Shown here piece after piece: positions 8,383-17,411 of a DNA stretch of 64,000 nt. Positions within the stretch are counted from its first letter, which is position 1. The number at the start of each line of letters is the position of its first letter. Position numbers and translations under genes: made by a program. Origin of the DNA: CAMCHP01 sp036835325 (GTDB lineage Bacteria; Bacteroidota; Bacteroidia; Flavobacteriales_D; Sanyastnellaceae); NCBI GenBank assembly GCA_036835325.1, contig DAITMF010000014.1:1-64000 (forward strand), given 5' to 3'. The notes beneath the pieces were generated by a model. It worked only from the letters and a program-made list of their open reading frames with translations, was not told where the DNA came from and did no database searches.

Positions 8383-9336
8383 ATGAGCTTCTTTAAACGC
8401 ATCTTCTCCAAAGAGAAAAAAGAAACCCTCGACAAAGGGCTCGAAAAAACGCGGGGAAACCTGTTCTCAACCCTCGCACGCGCCGTTGCCGGCAAGTCGC
8501 GCGTCGATGACGAGGTGCTCGACAACCTCGAAGAGGTGCTCGTCTCGGCCGATGTGGGCGTGGCCACCACAGTCAAAATCATCCAACGCATCGAAGAACG
8601 CGTTTCGCGCGACAAATACCTTGGAACCGACGAACTGAACTCCATCCTCAAAGAAGAAATCGCCGCACTCCTCAGCGAGTCGGGCAGCGAAGAGGCCTCC
8701 GAGTTCGTTATCCCATCCAACCACAAACCCTATGTCATCATGGTGGTGGGCGTCAACGGAGTGGGCAAAACCACCACCATCGGCAAGCTGGCCCACCAGT
8801 TCAAAGCCAAGAACTACAAGGTGATGCTCGGCGCGGCCGACACCTTCCGCGCGGCCGCCGTTGACCAACTCAAAATCTGGAGCGAACGCGCCGGTGTGCC
8901 CATCGTCGCACAGGGCATGAACGCCGATCCGGCCTCCGTGGCCTACGACACCCTGCAAAGCGCCGTCGCTAACGGGTCAGATGTGGTGATCATCGACACC
9001 GCCGGCCGCTTGCACAACAAAATCAACCTGATGAACGAGCTCACCAAAATCAAACGGGTGATGCAAAAGGTCATCCCCGATGCGCCGCACGAAGTGCTGC
9101 TTGTGCTCGACGGTTCGACCGGACAAAACGCGGTCGAACAGGCGCGTCAGTTCACCAAAGCCACCGAAGTCACTGCGCTGGCGCTCACCAAGATCGACGG
9201 CACGGCCAAAGGCGGTGTGGTCATCGGCATCAGCGATGAGTTTAAAATTCCCGTCCGCTACATCGGCGTAGGCGAGGGCATCAACGACCTCCAGGTCTTC
9301 AACAAATTCGAATTCGTCGACTCACTTTTCAGCTAA
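8383..9336 (+). CDS. ftsY: Signal recognition particle receptor FtsY
   Basis: This is a 317-residue SRP-type GTPase that docks SRP-ribosome complexes at the inner membrane for co-translational insertion. It has the NG-domain motifs: P-loop GVNGVGKTTT near residue 125, the DTFRAAAVDQL motif, DTAGR near 205, TKIDGTAKGG near 270 and the terminal GVGEGINDL. The N-terminal part is short and charged (MSFFKRIFSKEKKETL), typical of Bacteroidota FtsY. A longer frame reaching back to 8146 is rejected because that DNA belongs to repeat island 1 and lies before the promoter. rimO follows after 6 bases. Confidence 0.97.
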   Translation: MSFFKRIFSKEKKETLDKGLEKTRGNLFSTLARAVAGKSRVDDEVLDNLEEVLVSADVGVATTVKIIQRIEERVSRDKYLGTDELNSILKEEIAALLSESGSEEASEFVIPSNHKPYVIMVVGVNGVGKTTTIGKLAHQFKAKNYKVMLGAADTFRAAAVDQLKIWSERAGVPIVAQGMNADPASVAYDTLQSAVANGSDVVIIDTAGRLHNKINLMNELTKIKRVMQKVIPDAPHEVLLVLDGSTGQNAVEQARQFTKATEVTALALTKIDGTAKGGVVIGISDEFKIPVRYIGVGEGINDLQVFNKFEFVDSLFS

Positions 9337-9342
9337 AACTAA

Positions 9343-10659
9343 ATGCGCGTCCGCACCCTCAAAAAAAACAAGGTCAATGTCGTGACCCTAGGCTGCTCGA
9401 AGAACATCTTTGACAGCGAGGTGATGATGGCCCAACTCAAGGCCAACAACTACGAGGTGAAGCACGAAGAGGCCGACAGCGACGCGGCCATCGTGGTGAT
9501 CAATACGTGCGGATTCATTGACAATGCCAAGGAGGAATCGATCAATACGATTCTTCGCTTCGCGGAGGCACGGGCTGAAGGCCGCGTAGAAAAAGTGTAC
9601 GTTACAGGATGCCTCTCAGAGCGGTACCGCGACGAACTGGAGGCCGAGATTCCCGAGGTCGATGGCTACTTCGGCACCCGCGAACTGCCCCGCTTGCTCA
9701 AAACGCTCAAGGCCGATTACAAAAAAGAACTCGTAGGAGAGCGATTGCTCACCACCCCTTCGCACTACGCCTACTTCAAGATCAGCGAAGGATGCGACCG
9801 TCCGTGCTCGTTCTGCGCCATCCCGCTCATGCGCGGCAAGCACGTGAGTACGCCGATTGAAGACCTCGTTACCCAAGCCAAGAACCTGGCCCGCGGTGGC
9901 GTGCGCGAACTGATGGTGATCGCGCAAGACAGCACCTACTACGGACTCGACATTTACAAGAAGCGCGCATTGGGCGAGCTGCTCGAGCGTTTGGCCGAGG
10001 TCGAAGGCATCGATTGGATTCGTCTGCACTACGCCTTCCCGACGGGCTTCCCGATGGAAGTACTCGACGTGATGGCGAAGCATCCGAACATCTGCAACTA
10101 CATCGACATGCCCTTGCAGCACGTCAGCACGAATATGCTGAAGGCCATGCGCCGCGGCACCACACGCGAGAAAACGACGCAGCTCATCCGCGACATCCGC
10201 GAGCGCGTGCCGGGCATTGCCATCCGCACCACGCTGATTTGCGGCTACCCCGGAGAAACCGACCGCGACTTCGAAGAAATGTGCGAATGGGTAGAGGAGA
10301 TGCGCTTCGACCGCCTGGGCGTGTTTACCTACTCGCACGAAGAGAACACCCACGCGTACAACTTTGAAGACGATGTGCCCGACGCCGTGAAGAAGCAGCG
10401 TTCAGAGAAGGTGATGGAAATTCAAAGCGGCATCTCGATGGAGCTGAACCGCGCGAAGATCGGCAGCAGCTTCAAGGTCTTAATTGACCGCATCGAAGGC
10501 GGTTACTACGTGGGCCGCACAGAGTTCGACTCGCCCGACGTTGACAACGAAGTCCTCATCAAGCAGCGCGACGATCTGCACCTGCGCATCGGCGACTTCG
10601 TCACCGCCACCATCACCGATGCCGAGCATTACGATTTGTTCGGGGAGGTGGTTGCTTAG
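9343..10659 (+). CDS. rimO: Ribosomal protein S12 methylthiotransferase RimO
   Basis: This is a 438-residue radical-SAM enzyme that methylthiolates an aspartate of ribosomal protein S12. The N-terminal UPF0004 domain supplies cluster ligands C18 (LGCSKN), C56 (NTCGF) and C90 (TGCLS). The radical-SAM triad is C151, C155 and C158 in CDRPCSFC. A C-terminal TRAM domain follows (from about residue 375) and is of the RimO rather than MiaB type. It is in an operon with ftsY, 6 bases apart, a pairing common in Bacteroidota. Repeat island 2 begins right at its stop codon. Confidence 0.95.
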   Translation: MRVRTLKKNKVNVVTLGCSKNIFDSEVMMAQLKANNYEVKHEEADSDAAIVVINTCGFIDNAKEESINTILRFAEARAEGRVEKVYVTGCLSERYRDELEAEIPEVDGYFGTRELPRLLKTLKADYKKELVGERLLTTPSHYAYFKISEGCDRPCSFCAIPLMRGKHVSTPIEDLVTQAKNLARGGVRELMVIAQDSTYYGLDIYKKRALGELLERLAEVEGIDWIRLHYAFPTGFPMEVLDVMAKHPNICNYIDMPLQHVSTNMLKAMRRGTTREKTTQLIRDIRERVPGIAIRTTLICGYPGETDRDFEEMCEWVEEMRFDRLGVFTYSHEENTHAYNFEDDVPDAVKKQRSEKVMEIQSGISMELNRAKIGSSFKVLIDRIEGGYYVGRTEFDSPDVDNEVLIKQRDDLHLRIGDFVTATITDAEHYDLFGEVVA

Positions 10660-10737
10660 ACTTTAGATTCTAGACTTCAGATTCTAGACTTCAGATTTTA
10701 GACTTTTGATTCTGGACTTCAGACTTTAGATTCTGGA
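10658..10737. repeat. Tandem 14-bp repeat downstream of rimO
   Basis: About five imperfect copies of a 14-base unit close to GACTTCAGATTCTA run head to tail, starting at the rimO stop codon. The copies differ at one to three bases. Such GATTCTAGACTT tandem stretches are non-coding; no function is evident. Confidence 0.75.
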
Positions 10738-11700
10738 GGCATCCCCTGCGGGGATGGCATTCAAGGAACACGACATGTGACATGGTGTTGCCGCATGCGT
10801 GCTGAATTGTTCACAACGAAAAGCACGAAAGGCACAAAACATCTTGGAATGGCTTATCGTGCTGTTCGTATCACACTGAAAAATCGAAATGCACGAAATA
10901 CATCGTGCTGCGTATCGCCCGGCAACCGAAACGTTTTTCGCCGGCCGCGCGCAGCCACGTAGTGGCGTAGGTTTGGTAGGGATGGGCCTCTGGCCCGTCC
11001 ATGCAGCGGCACCCGTCCCGTCCCGATAGCCCCGTTAGGGGCGTAGGAACACCGGAACCAATTGACGTTTTATTGATCGATGCTAACGCCATCCATCACA
11101 CCTGATTAACCTACGTCCCTCCGGGACTTACGCACCGTGCGCGCGCCGCTGGTGGACGGGCTGCGCCCCGATTGCATCGGGCTCCGCCCATCCCTACAAA
11201 ACCTGCGCTCCTACGGAGCTCCCCGCGTGCGCCGCACGGCGTTTCGCTTGCAATGCGAAATTGCGTTGCGGTGTGTGGTGACCGGTAAACTTTATTGGTT
11301 GCATGGAAAAGGTTTACCAACCAACGCCGCGGCGATGTTTTCATGGAAGACCACGCATCACATGGCGTCGCCCGGCAACCGAAACGTTTTTCGCCGGCCT
11401 CGCGCAGCCGCGGAATGATTGTATCGTACACCACGGGTGTTATGTCGTCTGCTCACCGAGGCCATGTTGTCATGGAACACCACGTGCCACATGGCTTCGC
11501 CCGGCAACCGAAACGTTTTTCGCCGTCCTCGCGCAGCCACGTAGTGGCGTAGGTTTTGTAGGGATGGGTGAAGCCGAAGGCGAAACCTGTTCATGGAGCG
11601 GCGCCCGTCCCGTCCCGTAAGCCGCGTAGCGGCGTAGGAACACCAATCGCAGCCCATTCATCGCTTGGCAGCGAAGCTTGCCTGACGTACTTCAGTGTTC
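10738..11700. repeat. Repeat island 2 (composite palindromic repeat, about 950 bases)
   Basis: This is the largest gene-free stretch. Order: a CCATCCCCGCAGGGGATG-type hairpin (10740-10755), the CACGAAA repeat (10805-10905), a module with CGGCAACCGAAACGTTTTTCG-type hairpin and GTAGTGGCGTAGG (10918-10975), and a CCCGTCCCG...GCCCCGTTAGGGGC hairpin (11005-11045). Then comes a second module opening with ACGTCCCTCCGGGACTT (11114) and including GCTCCTACGGAGC (11207-11219) and a GGTAAAC...GTTTACC inverted repeat (11284-11318). Two further copies of the first module follow at 11371 and 11500. Each hairpin copy is preceded by TCATGGAACACCACG-like sequence. No protein-coding gene is supported here. From 11700 to 11863 I see nothing recognisable. 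Confidence 0.8.
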
Positions 11701-11863
11701 ATTCCTGACTTTCTTCATGTTTAACATTTGCTGTGTTTATCACCTTTGTTCAGCCACTAACTTCGTTGGCATTCAATACAGTGCCTATGATGTCACAGGC
11801 TTGACCCATACTGCCACGGTCGAGAATAATTGTATTTGTTTAACCCATATATAAAACAACGCC

Positions 11864-12934
11864 ATGACATCACTTCTTAATGAGCTGAAAAACATCGTTT
11901 CCGACAACTGTATAACGGTACTTTTCAATACCCACCGCACCAAACCCGACAACGAGAAAGACGCCTTAACCCTGAAAAACCTCCTCAAAGAAGCCGAAGA
12001 ACGCATCGTCGGTATGAACGACAAACGCGCAGCAGCCAAACTGACTGAGTCACTCAAATCATTGGCCGACCAAATCGACCATAGCCACAACCTCGATAGC
12101 ATGGTGCTCTTTGTCAGCGAAACGGTTGCGCAGATCGTCCGCCTGCCCATCGCCGTGAAAGAACGCGTGGTCATCGGGAATTCGTTCGCCACCCGCGACA
12201 TCGTCCGCGCGCTGCACAGCGAAGCCAGCTACTACATCCTTGTCTTGAGCCAACACCAAGCACGGCTTTTACTCGCCTTCAACGACCGCCTTGTCACCGA
12301 GGTATCCTCATCCTTCCCCTTAAAAAATACCGTTTCAGCAAGCTCTGGCCGTGGTGAGCAAAACGCCAACCGTCAAGCCAATGTGCTGGCTGAATTTTTC
12401 AATCGGGTCGACAAAGAACTCAACGCCGAACGCCATACCAACCGCTACCCTGTGCTCATCTGTTCCGATGAAAGCAACCGCTTCGAGTTCATGAAGATGG
12501 CCGATCACCCGCACATCTTCTTCGAAGACCACCTCAATGGCAACCGCAACGACGATAAAGCCCACGCCATTGTGAGCGATGCTTGGCCGCTCGTGAGCCA
12601 ACGCATCCAAGGCAACAACGAAGCGCGTAAAAGTGAACTCAAGCAGGCCGTCGGCAAGCAACGCTTTCTCAGCGACACCAATGAGATTTGGCAAGCCATA
12701 AAGCAAGGCCGCATTCAAACCCTCTTCATCGAGACCGATTTGTTTCAGCCTGCCGTCATCGACAACGGTGTCATTTCGTACGTTGATCAACACACCAATA
12801 GCGCATCGCTGGTCATTGACGACATCTACGACGAGCTAATCGAAGCCAATATGGAGCACGGGAGAGACGAAGTCTTCTTGGCCTCCGGTGAGCTGGCTGA
12901 TTTCAACGGCTTCGGTGCCATCACCCGCTATTGA
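11864..12934 (+). CDS. baeRF-like protein (bacterial relative of archaeo-eukaryotic release factor eRF1)
   Basis: This is a 356-residue soluble protein. The central segment ASYYILVLSQHQARLLLAFND followed by a ravelled acidic/basic region and the C-terminal part (IETDLFQPAVIDNG..., DIYDELIEANMEHGRDEVFLAS) resemble the baeRF group, predicted homologues of eRF1 core domains. That group is proposed, not proven, to act in ribosome rescue or stalling control. I see no GGQ peptide-release motif. It is bounded by repeat island 2 upstream and a symporter gene 66 bases downstream, so there is no informative operon. Assignment rests on recognising the family pattern and is moderately secure. Confidence 0.65.
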   Translation: MTSLLNELKNIVSDNCITVLFNTHRTKPDNEKDALTLKNLLKEAEERIVGMNDKRAAAKLTESLKSLADQIDHSHNLDSMVLFVSETVAQIVRLPIAVKERVVIGNSFATRDIVRALHSEASYYILVLSQHQARLLLAFNDRLVTEVSSSFPLKNTVSASSGRGEQNANRQANVLAEFFNRVDKELNAERHTNRYPVLICSDESNRFEFMKMADHPHIFFEDHLNGNRNDDKAHAIVSDAWPLVSQRIQGNNEARKSELKQAVGKQRFLSDTNEIWQAIKQGRIQTLFIETDLFQPAVIDNGVISYVDQHTNSASLVIDDIYDELIEANMEHGRDEVFLASGELADFNGFGAITRY

Positions 12935-13000
12935 TCTGCCGTCGCCACCTGCTGATAGCGCGGCACTAAACCACGCACAATCTAACCTTACCTTGCAGCC

Positions 13001-14335
13001 ATGTTAAGCATCTCGCCACTGAATGAGCTATCGGTTCACCTTGAACGTTTGGTTAAGGGACGATTGTGGCTCAAGGTACTAATCGGACTTTTCCTTGGGG
13101 TCTTGCTTGGCATCGCCATCAATCCCGCTAACGGATGGGTGTCAGCTTCGACCAGCACCGTGCTGGCCGATTGGCTCGACTTGCCCGGTCAGGTTTTCAT
13201 GCGCTTGGTGCAGATGATCATGATACCCCTCATCTTCACCTCGATCGTTTCAGGCATCGTCAGCAATACCTCTGACAAACTGAAATCGTTCGGGGTGAAG
13301 TTGCTGCTTTACTTTGTAGGCACCACCGTGGTTTCGATTGGTATCGGATTGGTGCTCACGCTGCTTATGAATCCGGGCAAATACGTCTACCGAATGGGGG
13401 GCTTTGCAACCGGCGGAGTTGCCGATACGCAGGCATCACCATCACCTCAAACACGCGGCAGCGTTCCCGATGCCATTTCCAACCTCATTCCCAACAACCC
13501 GCTCGAGGCCGTCCTCACCGGCGAAATGCTGGGAGTTGTTGTGTTTACGGTCATCATTGGGGTTGCCGTAACGCAGCTTCAGCTCGAGCATGCACGACCA
13601 CTAATCCGCTTCGTTGAAGTCGTGCAAAAAGTGTGCATGATCGTGGTTTCATGGGCCATGAACCTCGTGCCTTACGCCGTTTTTGGCCTCATGGCAGCCT
13701 TGCTTTCGCGCATCGGCCTGGGCATTTTCTTGGGCTTGGGCTACTACATCGCGGTAGTGCTCTTGGGCTTGCTTGTGCTGGTGGTGTTTTACTTAGTGCT
13801 GGTGTTCGGCTTCACTTCCATGCGGCCGTTTACCTATTTAAAGCTCATCCGAGAGCCGCAATTGCTCGCTTTTTCTACCGCAAGTTCAGCGGCGGTAATG
13901 CCCCTCTCGATGAAAACCGCCGATGAAAAGCTCGGGGTGTCGTCGAACATCTCCGACTTCGTCATCCCCATCGGAGCAACGATCAATATGGACGGTACTG
14001 CGCTCTTTCAATGCGTCACGGCGTTGTTTCTTGCGCAGTCGTACGGCATTGAATTGGGCAGCACGCAGCTCATTCTCATCACGGCGACGGTGGTTGCGGC
14101 ATCCATTGGCACCCCGGCGATTCCCGGAGGCGGCGTCATAATTTTGGCGTCGGTGCTTCAAAGTGTGGGTATCCCGGCCGATGGTCTTATCGTGATCATC
14201 GGCATTGACCGCATTTTGGGGATGTTCCGCACTGCCGTCAACGTCACCGGAGATCTCACCGCTACCGTCATCTTCAACCGTTTTTACGGCGATCGAGAAC
14301 CGGTTCACAATGCGCCGTCTTTAGCAGCGACGTAG
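13001..14335 (+). CDS. Dicarboxylate/amino acid:cation symporter (DAACS family)
   Basis: This 444-residue inner-membrane protein has about eight membrane segments plus two re-entrant loops. The family signatures are clear: the serine-rich hairpin FSTASSAAVMPLSM, the NMDGT motif in GATINMDGTALFQ, the GGGVIILASVL hairpin, and the substrate-binding helix GIDRILGMFRTAVNVTGD. The Arg in DRILGMFR-TAVN and Asp in TGD resemble glutamate/aspartate transporters. It should import glutamate, aspartate or C4-dicarboxylates with Na+ or H+. It stands alone; a T-run with a GGATGGATG motif and then repeat island 3 follow. Confidence 0.93.
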   Translation: MLSISPLNELSVHLERLVKGRLWLKVLIGLFLGVLLGIAINPANGWVSASTSTVLADWLDLPGQVFMRLVQMIMIPLIFTSIVSGIVSNTSDKLKSFGVKLLLYFVGTTVVSIGIGLVLTLLMNPGKYVYRMGGFATGGVADTQASPSPQTRGSVPDAISNLIPNNPLEAVLTGEMLGVVVFTVIIGVAVTQLQLEHARPLIRFVEVVQKVCMIVVSWAMNLVPYAVFGLMAALLSRIGLGIFLGLGYYIAVVLLGLLVLVVFYLVLVFGFTSMRPFTYLKLIREPQLLAFSTASSAAVMPLSMKTADEKLGVSSNISDFVIPIGATINMDGTALFQCVTALFLAQSYGIELGSTQLILITATVVAASIGTPAIPGGGVIILASVLQSVGIPADGLIVIIGIDRILGMFRTAVNVTGDLTATVIFNRFYGDREPVHNAPSLAAT

Positions 14336-14615
14336 TTTGTTCGTCTTTTTTTTGTTTGTGCGGATGGATGACCCGCTGTCTGCTTTGCCCGAGCTCTGTA
14401 CGCCCCAAGTCAACGGGTTCGACAGGTTCCACGGGCCGCAAGAACTGCACGAAGCCGACAAGTCTGAGCAAGTCCCACGTGTCTCACGGCCCCACGTGTC
14501 TCAATGATCCTACAAGTCCTAATGGTCTCACAAGTCCCACTGCGGTCTAAGGCAAGAGGTTTCCACAAACACCACCGACGTTCCGACGCCCACCCGCCGC
14601 CGCGAGTTTTTTTTT
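14336..14615. other. Gene-free stretch with a run of similar phrases
   Basis: After the symporter stop comes the motif site, then a low-complexity stretch (about 14390-14550) with short imperfect repeats of CAAGTCC, CACGTGTCTCA and ACGGGTTCGACAGG type. It has no convincing coding frame. It leads into repeat island 3. Confidence 0.45.
14346..14370 (+). repeat. T-run/GGATGGATG motif site
   Basis: A T8 run, GTTTGTGC, then GGATGGATG, 11 bases after the symporter stop codon and in the gene's own orientation. Confidence 0.65.
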
Positions 14616-15235
14616 ATGGAACACCACGCATCACATGGCGTTGCCGCGCAGCCGCAGAGCGGCGTAGGTTTTGTAGGGATGGGTGAAGCCGAAGGCGGAA
14701 CCCGTCTATAGAGCGGCGCCCGTCCCGTCCCGTAAGCCGCGCAGCGGCGTAGGAACATCCGCGATTGATGCACATTCATTTGTCGGTTCACACACCGCAA
14801 ATCACACCCCATCAACCTACGTCCCTCCGGGACTTACATACCGTGCGCGCGCCGTTGGTTGGACGGGCTTCACCCATCCCTACAAAACCTACGCTCCTAC
14901 GGAGCTACGCGTGTGCGCCGCACGGCGTATCGGTTGCAATGTGCGGTTGAGTTGCGGTGTTTGGTGTCCGGTAAACTTTTTTGGTTGCACGGTAAAGGTT
15001 TACCACGCATCACACGGCGTTGCCGCGCACCTACTGAATGATTGTTTTGTACACCACGGGTGTTTCTACTCGCCGTGGCTAGGTTTTCATGGAACACAAC
15101 ATACCACACGGCGCTGTCCCGCAGCCGCGTAGCGGCGGTATCTAAGTAGGGATGGGATTTATCCCGTCCACATCGAGCCGCCCGTCCCAACCCGTTAGCC
15201 CCGTTAGGGGCGACACCTTAAACGGCATCCCGGTA
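14616..15235. repeat. Repeat island 3 (composite palindromic repeat)
   Basis: The stretch 14617-14765 matches 11470-11645 of island 2 (ATGGAACACCACG, GCAGCCGC-AGAGCGGCGTAGG, GTAGGGATGGGTGAAGCC, CCCGTCCCGTAAGCC). The stretch 14816-15120 matches 11111-11400 (ACGTCCCTCCGGGACTT, GTGCGCGCGCCG, GCTCCTACGGAGC, GGTAAAC...GTTTACC, CACCACGGGTGTT). The module order is conserved, so this is a second copy of a unit of roughly 500-600 bases. The end (15125-15215) carries GCCGCGTAGCGGC and GCCCCGTTAGGGGC palindromes. No gene is supported here. Confidence 0.8.
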
Positions 15236-15266
15236 AACGTTTAAAAACGAATCCAAAACGTTTACC
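15232..15266. terminator. Strong inverted repeat at the end of the T9SS gene
   Basis: GGTAAACGTTT and AAACGTTTACC form an 11-bp perfect stem with a 13-base loop, 10 bases past the stop codon of the minus-strand gene. It lacks a good T-run, so it may be a processing or retention hairpin rather than a classical terminator. It shares the GTAAAC/GTTTACC words with the looser inverted repeats inside islands 2 and 3. Confidence 0.5.
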
Positions 15267-15276
15267 GCTCAGATAA

Positions 15277-16920
15277 TCAATGCCGCTGCACCACATGTCT
15301 AAACACGCGGCCGCTTGCGGTTTCGAGCTGAACAATGTAGCTGCCCGTAGCCAAACGGCTGAGGTCAAGCTCAGGTGCTGCGGCGCCGTTCACGGGGTAG
15401 TGAAGCAGCGTACGACCATCCATCCCGCTCACGCGGATGAACATCACCTTACTCATATCGCCTTTGAAACGCAGCATGCCGTTGGTGGGGTTCGGGAACG
15501 GAACAGGTCCGCTCGCTTTGAAATCAACCGTACGGATTTCGCGCAGCTGCTCGCTGCCATCAGTATCGAACTGACGCAAACGGTAGTAGTTCGTGCCATC
15601 ATTCGGTGTGCGGTCGTAGGTGGTGTACACAAGCTGTTCGCTGCTGAAGCCCGCCGCCTTTTGGGTGTCGATGAGCGTCCAGTTCTCCATGTCGCTGCTG
15701 CGCTCGATGGTGTAATGGTCGCTGTTGGTTTCAGAAGAGGTGATCCAGCGCAGGCGCACCTGGTCGTTCTCGATGGCGCGTGCCGTGTATTCTGTTAGGT
15801 CGACCGAAAGGAAAATTTGTGAACAGGCCACCACGCATTCGTCGACGGTAGTGTAGAAAAAAGGTGAGTAATCGGTACCGCCCACAGTGGTGCCGCACCC
15901 GAATGCTTCAACACATGAGCCACCCACACGGGTAAAGCCGAGCGAGGTACCGCAGCTGCCAAAGTCAATGCACGAAGGCAAACCGTAGCAAGGCCCCGCA
16001 CCGAAATCATTCGAGTCAATGCAGTCTTGCAAAGAAGCAAACGCGAACGGAGAATAGTCAACCCCGCCGGCCGTCCAGCCGCAACCGGTCACTTCAACGC
16101 AGTTGCCGTTTATTTTTGCTGCACCGAGGACGTCAGGACACGCCCCGAACGCCACACACGACGGCATGTCGAGGCAGGTGGCATCACCGTACGTATAGGC
16201 AAAATCGTTGGTAAAGAATACGTTGTTGACGATGAAGGCCTCGATGGGTGTAAAAGGGGTGCAAACCGGAAATGGATTCCGTCGTGAAATCGATATCGCA
16301 ACATTTCCTTCTAGCACACCGTCGGTGGTGAATTGACCAATTAAGACACGGCCATTGGCGTCAGGTAACGAAGCACATTGTACGTCGGTGGTGACATAAA
16401 GGTTTGAGAAACCATCGTCAGTGTACCAACCTCCACCTGCTTCGAACGATATTTCAGCTGCTGTAAGTTGAGCGAAGCCAAGTTCGGCAATGTAGGTGAA
16501 ATTGGACTCGGGGCCGATGGTCCACCAGCTGTCATATTGCGTTTGAGGTACCGGCCCAAAAATGGCCGGGTTGATGTCATTGCCATAATTCCCTCCAAAA
16601 GGCACCTGAAAAAACTGGTTGGTAGGAGGGCAAGTCGGACATGAGACCTCCCAAGTGCTTTCAAGTACTCCGAAAGGGAGGTTGGTTAAGAGTTGGTAAA
16701 CCGACCAGTTTGGATCATCAAGGCACACATAAACCCGCCACGTACGGGGGGTATTCGCAAAACCCGCAGAGGCTTGAATCACAGGTACCAAGGCAGCCGG
16801 AATCGGTACCTCCTCTACGATCACTCCACCGTACGGGTATTGGGCTTTAGCGGGCAACCCTGTGAGCATGAACACACAGGCAATCACCACAATGGACAGC
16901 GATTTAGCAAGATTTGGCAT
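15277..16920 (-). CDS. Secreted protein with T9SS sorting domain and two Cys-rich repeats
   Basis: The start is ATG 16920, giving signal peptide MPNLAKSLSIVVIACVFM...AKA; a start at 16953 would add eleven poor residues. The first 250 residues resemble the large secreted Bacteroidota proteins that describe 'WRVYVCLDDPNW'-type modules without an enzymatic motif. Two related Cys-rich units follow (CPDVLGAAKINGNCVEVTGC and CGTSLGFTRVGGSCVEAFGC, each ending VDYSPF or TDYSPF). A fibronectin-like segment and a T9SS type A domain (PFPNPTNGMLRF...) close the protein. It should be surface-exposed or secreted; the function is unknown. A textbook promoter precedes it. Confidence 0.8.
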   Translation of the reverse strand: MPNLAKSLSIVVIACVFMLTGLPAKAQYPYGGVIVEEVPIPAALVPVIQASAGFANTPRTWRVYVCLDDPNWSVYQLLTNLPFGVLESTWEVSCPTCPPTNQFFQVPFGGNYGNDINPAIFGPVPQTQYDSWWTIGPESNFTYIAELGFAQLTAAEISFEAGGGWYTDDGFSNLYVTTDVQCASLPDANGRVLIGQFTTDGVLEGNVAISISRRNPFPVCTPFTPIEAFIVNNVFFTNDFAYTYGDATCLDMPSCVAFGACPDVLGAAKINGNCVEVTGCGWTAGGVDYSPFAFASLQDCIDSNDFGAGPCYGLPSCIDFGSCGTSLGFTRVGGSCVEAFGCGTTVGGTDYSPFFYTTVDECVVACSQIFLSVDLTEYTARAIENDQVRLRWITSSETNSDHYTIERSSDMENWTLIDTQKAAGFSSEQLVYTTYDRTPNDGTNYYRLRQFDTDGSEQLREIRTVDFKASGPVPFPNPTNGMLRFKGDMSKVMFIRVSGMDGRTLLHYPVNGAAAPELDLSRLATGSYIVQLETASGRVFRHVVQRH

Positions 16921-16955
16921 GGTTAACACTGCGATGACTCGACAGCACAGCACCT

Positions 16956-16985
16956 CAAATGTAACGAAATTTTATTCAGGCGCAA
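16956..16985 (-). promoter_or_regulatory. Complete Bacteroidota promoter (TTG-N19-TACATTTG)
   Basis: On the minus strand TTG (16985-16983) is followed after 19 bases by TACATTTG (16963-16956), matching the -33/-7 consensus including spacing. The start codon of the T9SS gene lies 35 bases downstream. Confidence 0.7.
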
Positions 16986-17118
16986 GCACTAACCTGCCGA
17001 GGGTCAGAAAATTGGCATGTTCAATGCACCCGCAGTTGAATTTTACGGTGTGCGACCTGGTCGGTATTCAATTGGCGACGCTTGATATCACTTGATGAGA
17101 TTTGGCCGATTTTTTCGT

Positions 17119-17134
17119 ACCTTTCTATAAAGGT
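17119..17134. promoter_or_regulatory. Palindrome in the toxin-antitoxin promoter (candidate operator)
   Basis: ACCTTT-CTAT-AAAGGT is a perfect 6+6 inverted repeat. It overlaps a near-consensus -7 word (TACCTTTC, 17118-17125) and ends 7 bases before the antitoxin ATG. Phd/YefM antitoxins usually repress their own promoters at such palindromes. Confidence 0.55.
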
Positions 17135-17141
17135 TTGAAGT

Positions 17142-17399
17142 ATGTTGGCAACAACCCTTGCGCGTCTTCAGAAAGACTTGAAGCTGTATCTTGATAGAGT
17201 TATTTCCGGAAGGGAAGTGTTGATCGTTCCTCAGGGCGATGGTGAAGACGATGCCGTTGTGATCATGTCACTGTATGATTACAATGCCTTGGTCGAAACA
17301 GGCTATCTTTTGAACGATGAGGCCAATCGTGCGCGGCTGCTGGATTCGATTAAGCAGCTGAACGAAGATGATACTGTCGGGTACAATCCTGAAGACTAG
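17142..17399 (+). CDS. Type II antitoxin, Phd/YefM family
   Basis: This 85-residue protein has the Phd/YefM layout: an N-terminal DNA-binding half (MLATTLARLQKDLKLYLDRV, then REVLIVPQG) with the typical VVIMSLYDYNALVETGYLL segment, and an acidic C-terminal tail (LNEDDTVGYNPED) that would wrap the toxin. It should neutralise the toxin encoded 12 bases downstream and autorepress through the palindrome just upstream. The pair lies between a T9SS gene and the Cys/His-rich cassette, with no sign of a larger mobile element. Confidence 0.88.
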   Translation: MLATTLARLQKDLKLYLDRVISGREVLIVPQGDGEDDAVVIMSLYDYNALVETGYLLNDEANRARLLDSIKQLNEDDTVGYNPED

Positions 17400-17411
17400 T
17401 ACCGCAGCATT

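Noticed and set aside
11111..11660. Possible CRISPR array or coding frames in the repeat islands
   Set aside because: Repeat copies are long, unequal in length and unevenly spaced, with no uniform spacers and no cas genes; frames such as 11137-11620 only follow the repeats.
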